5,785 nt of DNA from the NCBI GenBank assembly GCA_002364975.1, contig DEYT01000001.1, positions 1-5,785 of the forward strand, given 5' to 3'. A program made the translations under genes and the position numbers. The DNA is from Opitutia bacterium UBA3151. GTDB taxonomy: Bacteria > Verrucomicrobiota > Verrucomicrobiia > Opitutales > Seribacteraceae. This document shows, piece after piece, positions 1 through 5,709 of this stretch; the first letter of the stretch is position 1; every line of letters begins with the position of its first letter. The notes under the pieces were generated by a model that did no database searches, was not told the origin of the DNA, and saw nothing but the letters and a program-made list of their open reading frames with translations.

Positions 1-2
1 AG

Positions 3-698
3 CCTAACACCGGAGACTTTTTCTTTCTATGGAAGAAAGGTTCGATTGATGGCCCCCCCCGCTCACGGGCCGAACTCATTAAGATGAGCAACGAACCCGC
101 CTTTGCCTCTTGGGAAGTCTCCCCTCTCGGTAAGGCTGCCGACCGAGTTCCTGCTTCATCCATCGTAGATTCTGCAGAGAAAATCATTCATCCATCGCGG
201 ATCATTTTGGAGGTTGTCGACAGCCCTTCTGCCTCCTTGCTTCAATTCATCGAAGAGAATGGTTATGAATTAAACCGGGAATTCCCCGAGCAGGACCTGA
301 TTAAAAAAGCAATCAGCGGACTCTTCCTTGGAATGGGTGGTATCGGTGGCCTGCTTTCTCTCTTATCCATCTCCACCTTCGCCACAAGTTACCGCCTGGT
401 GGTTACCAGAGCAGCCGAGCATGCCCGTAACTTACTCTTGCTTGGCTTTTCCCGCAACCAAGTTAGTCAAATTTTCTTTTCCCGATTCCTTCGTCTCTTT
501 TTTTGGGTGCTGGGGGGCTCTTTTATCCTAGGTCATGCAACCAAGTATTTCTTTTTAATAAAAGCTGCTCAGATCAACCTCTCGTTCCCCTCTGGCTTTT
601 CCCCGGAAAGTCTTATTCTGCTTGGTGTTTATGGAGTCTTATTCTGCTGGATAAACAAAAAAGTGATTGAACAATCAGTCATCGATCTGATCCGATAA
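3..698 (+). CDS. FtsX-family ABC transporter permease, C-terminal part (cut by the left edge)
   Basis: The frame is open from the first bases of the window to the TAA at 696-698, so the ATG at 84 is probably internal and the true start lies outside. About 231 residues are visible. Counting from the ATG at 84, residues 1-76 look like the end of an extracytoplasmic domain. Three hydrophobic segments follow, at about 77-102, 137-152 and 174-190. Between the first two lies a basic loop containing LLLLGFSRNQVSQIF, which resembles the cytoplasmic coupling region of FtsX/LolE/MacB permeases (typically REIGxLRALGxSRxQI). Proteins of this family pair with an ABC ATPase to drive mechanical work on envelope partners, such as peptidoglycan hydrolase control or lipoprotein release. 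The three-segment end would fit cell-division FtsX, but the N-terminus and any ftsE neighbour are out of view, so I give no symbol. A C8 run at 53-60 lies in frame. The gene runs convergently toward clpB. Confidence 0.7.
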   Translation, partial: PNTGDFFFLWKKGSIDGPPRSRAELIKMSNEPAFASWEVSPLGKAADRVPASSIVDSAEKIIHPSRIILEVVDSPSASLLQFIEENGYELNREFPEQDLIKKAISGLFLGMGGIGGLLSLLSISTFATSYRLVVTRAAEHARNLLLLGFSRNQVSQIFFSRFLRLFFWVLGGSFILGHATKYFFLIKAAQINLSFPSGFSPESLILLGVYGVLFCWINKKVIEQSVIDLIR

Positions 699-957
699 AG
701 TAAATTTCATGAGGTGCCCGATTGGATCGGCTTTTCTATTAGATGAAACTCCACACTAGTTTTCTTTTATCCAAGTCACTCCAATTCCACCTCTGTATCT
801 GAATATGATCCATGGTTTTCTATCATTTATGGTTGAGATACCAAGGTCTTTAAGGCAGCAAATTGGTCAACAACCAAAGAAGATTTTTTGGCTAAATGTA
901 AACCTTATTACAGCACATGGATTCAAGAAAACAATATGAAGTAAGTTACCTCAAAAC
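699..957. other. convergent spacer with possible remnant of a small gene
   Basis: This 259-base spacer lies between the 3' ends of the FtsX-like gene and clpB. Besides the terminator it has no intact gene I can support. On the + strand an ATG at 743 opens a 19-codon frame beginning MKLHTSFLLSKSL, which looks like the start of a signal peptide, and stops at 800-802. A second frame, 837-944, has protein-like content ending in YYSTWIQENNMK, but follows a TGA at 834-836 and has no start near its beginning. These pieces could be a frameshifted remnant of a small secreted protein or chance open reading. Confidence 0.2.
716..737 (+). terminator. candidate intrinsic terminator after the FtsX-like gene
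   Basis: A hairpin with arms CCGAT (718-722) and ATCGG (726-730) and a TGG loop is extended by G716-C731 if C717 is bulged. It is followed by TTTTCT (732-737). It begins 18 bases after the stop at 698. The T run lies only on the + strand side, so it fits termination of the left gene and not of clpB. The stem is short, so this is moderate support. A further outer pair, TTTCAT (705-710) with ATGAAA (743-748), encloses it and may be chance. Confidence 0.45.
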
Positions 958-3555
958 CTAGCCCACCTTCATTACAAGTTCGTCATCCTTGACCGAAAAA
1001 GCAACCGCACTCCCCTCCTCCACTTCCCCGGCAACTAGGGCACGGGCAAGTTGGGTCTCTACTTGTTTCTGTAAAAATCGTTTCAATGGACGGGCACCAT
1101 AGGTTGGATCGTATCCTTTCTCCCCGATCCATTTTCTTGCCGCATCGCTAAATCCAACGCATACCTTTCGATCCTCGAGACGTTTGTTTAGGCTAGTAAC
1201 CAGTAGATCGACAATCTCGGTAATTTCCTCTAATGAGAGGGGTTTGAAAAGGACGGTATCGTCAATCCGGTTAAGAAATTCAGGGCGGAAATGATCCCGT
1301 AAATCCGCCATTACCGATTCTCTTGCAGATTCAGAAATTTCATTATCGATCAAGTTATCCTGTAAATAACGACTGCCCACATTCGAGGTCATAATCACCA
1401 CCACATTCTTAAAGTCTACGGTACGGCCCTGAGAATCAGTCAGGCGGCCGTCATCCATCAATTGAAGTAAAACATTAAAGACATCGGGGTGAGCCTTTTC
1501 AATCTCGTCGAAAAGAATAACTGCATAGGGCTTACGCCGGACGGCTTCCGTGAGTTGCCCACCTTCTTCATACCCAACATATCCAGGAGGAGCACCGATC
1601 AGGCGGGCAACGGAATGCTTCTCCATGTACTCGGACATATCGATACGAACCACATTATTTTCACTATCGAACAGGCTCTCGGCAAGGGTCTTGGCAAGCT
1701 CAGTCTTGCCCACTCCCGTCGGTCCAAGAAAGAGAAAAGAACCAATCGGGCGATTGGGATCCTTGATACCTGCCCTTGCTCGCATGATCGCTTCCGATAC
1801 TGCATCTACTGCTTCGTTCTGGCCAATCACCCGTTCATGCAAAATACTTTGCAGACGCAATAATTTCTCCCGTTCACCCTCGATTAATTTGGTAACCGGC
1901 ACCCCGGTCCAACGGGCAACAATATCAGCAATTTCCTCCGCGGTGACTTCCTCCTTGAGAATGGAATCTTCCTTCTTCTCCATCTTTTCAAGAGCTTCGA
2001 GTTCTGCCTCCAGTGTGGGTAATTTTCCATGTTTGAGCTCGGCAACGAGGTTCAAATCGTAAGCCCGTTCTGCCCGTTCCATTTCCGCACGCATTGAATC
2101 AATCTGTTCACGAAGGACTCGGACATCATCGATTCCCTTGCGTTCATTTTCCCATTTTCTCTTGATGGTTTCCATCTTATCTCGGGTGTTACCAAGTTCC
2201 TGACGCAAAGTTTCCAGCCGATCCTTACTACCCTTATCTTTTTCCTGCTTTAACGCGGTTTCTTCAATCTCTAGCTGGAGCACACGGCGACTGATTTCGT
2301 CAAGTTCGGCAGGCATACTGTCCAATTCAGTCCGAATCATCGCACAAGCCTCGTCCACCAAATCAATGGCTTTATCGGGAAGAAAGCGGTCAGAAATATA
2401 GCGGTTGGAAAGAACCGCTGCATTCACCAGAGCTTCGTCCCGAATATTGACTCCGTGGTGAATTTCAAAGCGTTCACGCAAGCCGCGAAGAATGGAAATG
2501 GTATCGTCCACATCCGGTTGATCCACGAGCACAGTCTGAAAGCGGCGCTCGAGGGCCGCGTCCTTTTCAATGTGTTGACGATATTCATTCAAGGTAGTGG
2601 CACCAATACAATGAAGTTCGCCCCGGGCAAGCATCGGCTTTAACATATTGCCTGCATCAATCGCACCCTCCGTTTTACCCGCACCCACGATGGTATGCAT
2701 CTCGTCGATGAATAAAACAATCCGGCCTTCTGCTTTGCTGACTTCGGTCAAGACGGCTTTGAGCCGTTCCTCGAATTCCCCTCGGAATTTTGCCCCCGCC
2801 AGCAGGGACCCCATCTCCAAAGTAAAAATGGTTTTATTCTTCAACCCTTCGGGAACATCACCCCGTACGATTCGCTGGGCCAGTCCTTCCACGATCGCGG
2901 TTTTTCCCACTCCCGGTTCACCAATCAGTACCGGATTGTTTTTGGTCTTACGGGACAGGATACGTATGACCCGACGAATTTCGGCATCGCGACCAATTAC
3001 AGGATCTAATTTTCCAGCTTTTGCTTGTTCAACTAAATCAATCCCATACTTTTTAAGGGCCCGAAAAGAATTCTCGGGTGTTTTAGAACTTACTTTTTGC
3101 CCACCCCGAAGGTTGGTCAGAGTTTCTTTGATCTTCTTCTCCGAAAGTTCGAAGTTCTTAAGAAATTGTTTGAAAGTGGCGGGTTTTCCCACCGCTGCCA
3201 GTCCCAGCAATAAGTGCTCGGTGCTGATGTAATCATCCTGCATATCATGCGAAATCTGTTGCCCTTTTTCAACCGCTTCGGTTAAGGGTGCGGAGGCATA
3301 AGATCGGGCGGTGTTCACATCACCTGCAATCTTGGGTAAGTTTTTTAATTCACGCTGTAATGCGAGTTGGATCGGTGCGGTTCCAATTCCAATCTCTTCT
3401 AACAGGGCAGGCACAATTCCATTCTCCTGAGCCATCAAAGCGGATAGGAGATGCCAAACTTCCACTTCTTGCTGCCCATTGCGCCTGGCCACTTCCGACA
3501 TTTCACGAATGGCGGAAATTCCAAGCTCGGTGAATTTTTCTGGATCAATATTCAT
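958..3555 (-). CDS. clpB: ATP-dependent disaggregase ClpB (Hsp100)
   Basis: ClpB is a cytoplasmic hexameric AAA+ machine that, with DnaK/DnaJ/GrpE, pulls polypeptides out of aggregates through its central pore. The 865 residues match the family's usual length (E. coli 857). Visible in order: the repeat-bearing Clp N domain (about 1-150); NBD1 with Walker A GEPGVGKT (212-219), pore loop KFRGE (aromatic F257), Walker B VLFIDE (280-285) and arginine fingers R337/R338; a charged coiled-coil middle domain (about 410-530) that separates ClpB from ClpA; NBD2 with Walker A GPTGVGKT (611-618), pore loop GYVGYEEGG (Y659), Walker B VILFDE (679-684), arginine R763 and sensor-2 GAR (820-822). There is no IGF/LGF-type ClpP loop context. 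The ATG at 3555 gives a normal ClpB N-terminus, but no Shine-Dalgarno is visible before it. I see no CIRCE element or clear sigma-32 promoter upstream. The gene is divergent from nth. No frameshift or missing motif. Confidence 0.97.
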   Translation of the reverse strand: MNIDPEKFTELGISAIREMSEVARRNGQQEVEVWHLLSALMAQENGIVPALLEEIGIGTAPIQLALQRELKNLPKIAGDVNTARSYASAPLTEAVEKGQQISHDMQDDYISTEHLLLGLAAVGKPATFKQFLKNFELSEKKIKETLTNLRGGQKVSSKTPENSFRALKKYGIDLVEQAKAGKLDPVIGRDAEIRRVIRILSRKTKNNPVLIGEPGVGKTAIVEGLAQRIVRGDVPEGLKNKTIFTLEMGSLLAGAKFRGEFEERLKAVLTEVSKAEGRIVLFIDEMHTIVGAGKTEGAIDAGNMLKPMLARGELHCIGATTLNEYRQHIEKDAALERRFQTVLVDQPDVDDTISILRGLRERFEIHHGVNIRDEALVNAAVLSNRYISDRFLPDKAIDLVDEACAMIRTELDSMPAELDEISRRVLQLEIEETALKQEKDKGSKDRLETLRQELGNTRDKMETIKRKWENERKGIDDVRVLREQIDSMRAEMERAERAYDLNLVAELKHGKLPTLEAELEALEKMEKKEDSILKEEVTAEEIADIVARWTGVPVTKLIEGEREKLLRLQSILHERVIGQNEAVDAVSEAIMRARAGIKDPNRPIGSFLFLGPTGVGKTELAKTLAESLFDSENNVVRIDMSEYMEKHSVARLIGAPPGYVGYEEGGQLTEAVRRKPYAVILFDEIEKAHPDVFNVLLQLMDDGRLTDSQGRTVDFKNVVVIMTSNVGSRYLQDNLIDNEISESARESVMADLRDHFRPEFLNRIDDTVLFKPLSLEEITEIVDLLVTSLNKRLEDRKVCVGFSDAARKWIGEKGYDPTYGARPLKRFLQKQVETQLARALVAGEVEEGSAVAFSVKDDELVMKVG

Positions 3556-3626
3556 GAGAGTTTAAGTGCAGGATGCGTTCCGAAAATTCAGGGAAAAAAG
3601 ATCTCCCCATCGAATCCAGTAAAAGC

Positions 3627-3644
3627 CTTATACTACTGTATAAT
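3627..3644. promoter_or_regulatory. symmetric TATA-type element, candidate bidirectional -10 pair
   Basis: TTATAC-tact-GTATAA (3628-3643) is a perfect 6-bp inverted repeat. On the + strand it contains an exact TATAAT at 3639-3644, and on the - strand a TATAAG covering 3627-3632. A - strand transcript starting just past this box would give clpB a leader of roughly 65 bases. A + strand transcript would reach nth after about 200 bases. No good -35 hexamer lies at 16-18 bases on either side, which limits confidence. Confidence 0.35.
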
Positions 3645-3762
3645 AGGGTCTTGCGAAATATTATTTAATCTTTCCCAATGGGACAAAGTCCGAAGATTTT
3701 TCCTCAATAGAGTCATTTTGGCTCAATATTGCTCTTTTCTAATTCCGTTCTCGATCAAATGA

Positions 3763-3789
3763 AAAGGAAAGGCTACTTTTCTTTCCTTT
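3763..3789. repeat. perfect 9-bp inverted repeat upstream of nth
   Basis: AAAGGAAAG (3763-3771) and CTTTCCTTT (3781-3789) are exact reverse complements separated by nine bases, ending 62 bases before the nth ATG. Each arm is purely purine or purely pyrimidine. It lies between two divergent genes, where no transcript should be ending, and neither side has a clean T run beyond the arm. A leader hairpin for nth or an operator is therefore more likely than a terminator. Its function is unknown. Confidence 0.4.
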
Positions 3790-3851
3790 ATTCCAATCAA
3801 TAAAATCATGCACCCATTTAGATTATTCAATTCAAGCGTAGTTTTACTTTG

Positions 3852-4505
3852 ATGAAACTAAAAGAGCGTGTCGCATTTATAGATCAAAAGTTGGAGGAAC
3901 TATATCCGGACCCACCAATCCCACTCGATCATGTGGATCCCTACACTTTATTGATCGCCGTTCTTTTATCCGCTCAATGCACAGACGCAAGGGTAAACAA
4001 GGTGACCCCTGCTCTCTTTCAACTTGCTTCCACTCCTGAAGAAATGGCTCAAAGATCGGTTGATGAAATCAATGCAATTGTAAGACCTTGTGGCTTAGCG
4101 CCAAGAAAAGCTAAGGCGATTCACGAGCTTTCTCATCTGCTTATTAAACGGCATAAGGCTCAAGTGCCGGAGTCTATGGATGCACTGGAAGCCCTTCCAG
4201 GAGTGGGTCATAAAACCGCTTCTGTCGTGATGGCACAGGCATTTGGGGTCTCCTCTTTTCCCGTTGATACCCATATTCACCGCCTTGCCCAACGCTGGAA
4301 ATTAACCAATGGAAAAAGTGTGGCTCAAACCGAGAAAGACTTGAAGCGCCATTTTGTAGAAGACAGATGGAATTCCTTACATCTACAAATTATTTACTAC
4401 GGACGCGAGTATTGTCCGGCTCATGCCTGTCACGGCTTAGCATGTCCCATTTGCAAAACTTGTTTCCCGGAGCGAAAAAATAAGGTCCAGAACCGGAAGG
4501 CTTAA
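3852..4505 (+). CDS. nth: endonuclease III (DNA glycosylase/AP lyase)
   Basis: This enzyme removes oxidised pyrimidines from DNA and cleaves the abasic site in base excision repair. From the ATG at 3852 it has 217 residues, close to E. coli Nth (211). The helix-hairpin-helix LPGVGHKTASVV (115-126) carries the Schiff-base lysine K121, and VDTHIHRL carries the catalytic aspartate D139; both match E. coli K120 and D138. LLSAQCTDARVNK (38-50) is the usual N-terminal motif. A TTG lies one codon upstream of this ATG, and a TAG at 3819-3821 closes the frame, so 3852 is the natural start; no Shine-Dalgarno is visible. The C-terminal cysteines (188, 193, 198, 201, 204) do not follow the standard C-X6-C-X2-C-X5-C iron-sulfur spacing: G195 takes the second position. 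MutY is unlikely because the protein is short and has the lysine. The stop overlaps that of the convergent gene at 4502. Confidence 0.93.
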   Translation: MKLKERVAFIDQKLEELYPDPPIPLDHVDPYTLLIAVLLSAQCTDARVNKVTPALFQLASTPEEMAQRSVDEINAIVRPCGLAPRKAKAIHELSHLLIKRHKAQVPESMDALEALPGVGHKTASVVMAQAFGVSSFPVDTHIHRLAQRWKLTNGKSVAQTEKDLKRHFVEDRWNSLHLQIIYYGREYCPAHACHGLACPICKTCFPERKNKVQNRKA

Positions 4506-5542
4506 CCAGCATTAACAAATATCTTAGGTCGCTCGGACTTTAAGCGCTTGATGGCGTCTTCACTAATTCCACAGTTAAATAAATATACTTCCCTCAAACT
4601 TTGGATAGCCGATAAGGTATCCACAATGGAGTCTTCAAGTTTTACATTGATTAAATTTAAATGCTCCAGTTTTTCCATGCTTTTCAGCTTCGAAGCACCG
4701 GAGACGGAAATTGCGGATGAACCTTCCAAATTTAATTTTCGAAGATTTACCAGCTTGGTAATTGAATTTATTCCCTCATCGGTGATTTTGGAATTTGGAA
4801 GATCCAATGAAACCACATGGTTCGCAATCGGCATCAAAGTCTCTAACTCATCATCCTCCATCGGAGGATCCGCTGGTGCTATGATCTGTAAGCCTTTGTC
4901 GTTCTCAATCGGAAGAATTCTAATACCTGACCGACGAAGAGTTTGAAAGGAGTCCGCATCTAGTGAAATCTCATCTGCGGATTTCGGCTCTTCGGAGACG
5001 ACAGGAGTGCCTTCTTTTTCCCCGATTGGTGAAGCCACTAATAGTTGATCTATAGGTAATCCAAACTTTTCAAAAATAGGACCCAATTTTTCAGGCATTG
5101 CAAAATAAGCACCGACAAGCCCACCCACCGCTAAGAGCATCATGAAGGTAAACACCATAATGGTGGATAAAATCCGGGAAACTATTCCCTTTTTTTGGGC
5201 GACATAGACCGTCTGTACCTGTGCGGCACCTTTAATCTTTCGAACTTTTTTTCCGCCCTCTTTCGGGGTCACTTTTGGTTTGGCCTCGGAGGCCACAGAG
5301 GCCTCCACCTGTGTTGTTGGCTTGGGATTACTCTGTCCTGCCTGAACAGAAGTTGGGGCAGGTTGCGGATTAGGGACGGGAGTTTGCACATCCAGAATTT
5401 CAGTGAGGCTTTTCCACTCCGATTGTCCTTCCATCAGAGCGAAGTCACTGGGCAATAATTGTCCAGCGTCCAGATACTGCTTCGCCTGCTCCAGCGAGTA
5501 AGGACCAAAAGTTTGCCCATCCCTAGAAACAAAAATGTTCAT
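4502..5542 (-). CDS. GYF_2 domain, single-span membrane protein with leucine-rich repeats
   Basis: The exact role is unknown. The 346 residues fall into four parts. Residues 1-50 resemble the GYF_2/DUF4339 domain (FVSRDGQTFGPYSLEQAK, with GPYS at 13-16 and W43), a small protein-binding module. Residues 52-105 form a Pro/Thr/Lys-rich linker ending in a basic patch (KKVRKIK). Residues about 121-147 are one hydrophobic transmembrane helix. By the positive-inside rule the GYF_2 end should be cytoplasmic and the C-terminus periplasmic. Residues 242-338 are four leucine-rich repeats of 24, 25, 24 and 24 residues (starting at 242, 266, 291, 315) with the pattern LxxLxL...ItDegI, closed by PKIFVN. 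Such LRR ends are common in Planctomycetes and Verrucomicrobia. No enzyme motif is visible. The ATG at 5542 is preceded by GATAGAAAAAA, not a real Shine-Dalgarno. The gene may follow a same-strand neighbour that ends at 5710. Confidence 0.85.
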   Translation of the reverse strand: MNIFVSRDGQTFGPYSLEQAKQYLDAGQLLPSDFALMEGQSEWKSLTEILDVQTPVPNPQPAPTSVQAGQSNPKPTTQVEASVASEAKPKVTPKEGGKKVRKIKGAAQVQTVYVAQKKGIVSRILSTIMVFTFMMLLAVGGLVGAYFAMPEKLGPIFEKFGLPIDQLLVASPIGEKEGTPVVSEEPKSADEISLDADSFQTLRRSGIRILPIENDKGLQIIAPADPPMEDDELETLMPIANHVVSLDLPNSKITDEGINSITKLVNLRKLNLEGSSAISVSGASKLKSMEKLEHLNLINVKLEDSIVDTLSAIQSLREVYLFNCGISEDAIKRLKSERPKIFVNAG

Positions 5543-5616
5543 TTTTTTCTATCACTCATCCGCAACCTTTAAAAAGTTATTGATAGAAAATCACAATCTC
5601 GAAAAGGAATGGAAAG

Positions 5617-5661
5617 AAAAAAACTACCTAATCGATTTTTGAAATTCAAGGCATGGATTAG
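5617..5661 (-). terminator. weak candidate terminator for the gene at the right edge
   Basis: Read on the - strand, CTAATC and GATTAG (5656-5661 and 5628-5633) can form a 6-bp stem with a 22-base loop. It is followed after four bases by a run of seven T (A7 at 5617-5623 on the + strand). The position, about 50 bases after the TGA of the right-edge reading frame, is sensible. The AT-rich short stem and large loop make it weak. The rest of the 5543-5709 spacer shows no clear promoter hexamer pair. Confidence 0.22.
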
Positions 5662-5709
5662 ATAAATTCTTGAGGCTATTGATTACGAGTAGCCCAACTC
5701 ACCTTCCAA

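Larger units (their letters stand above)
3556..3851. other. divergent clpB-nth intergenic region
   Basis: These 296 bases separate the two divergent starts and should carry promoters for both. The region is AT-rich and contains three symmetric elements listed separately or as findings: paired -10-like boxes at 3627-3644, a bulged palindrome at 3670-3688 and a 9-bp inverted repeat at 3763-3789. No small gene with a credible start and ribosome site was seen. The frame crossing it from inside clpB on the + strand is an antisense shadow. No CIRCE-type TTAGCACTC-N9-GAGTGCTAA is present. Confidence 0.6.

Noticed and set aside
863..877. TTGGT-caaca-ACCAA inverted repeat as a clpB terminator
   Set aside because: On the - strand it is about 80-95 bases past the clpB stop, has only a 5-bp AT-rich stem and just three T after it; too weak to call.
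829..939. 36-codon + strand open frame from an ATG at 829
   Set aside because: Short, no ribosome site, and its product has no recognisable features; the overlapping frame at 837-944 looks more protein-like.
1550..2062. 170-codon + strand open frame opposite clpB NBD2
   Set aside because: Antisense shadow of highly conserved ClpB codons, low-complexity product, no promoter or ribosome site.
2648..3232. 194-codon + strand open frame opposite clpB
   Set aside because: It lies wholly antisense to the conserved NBD1 region of clpB. Its Ser/Arg/Pro-rich product shows no domain, as expected of a shadow frame.
3556..3720. CIRCE or sigma-32 promoter for clpB
   Set aside because: No TTAGCACTC-N9-GAGTGCTAA is present. 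The CCCCAT at 3605-3610 is on the wrong strand for clpB and has no partner box.
3451..3762. 103-codon + strand frame running out of clpB into the intergenic region
   Set aside because: It begins antisense inside clpB, has no ribosome site, and its intergenic half has no recognisable protein pattern.
3849..3851. TTG as the nth start, one codon upstream
   Set aside because: The adjacent ATG at 3852 is the stronger start codon and gives a normal Nth N-terminus; nothing favours the TTG.
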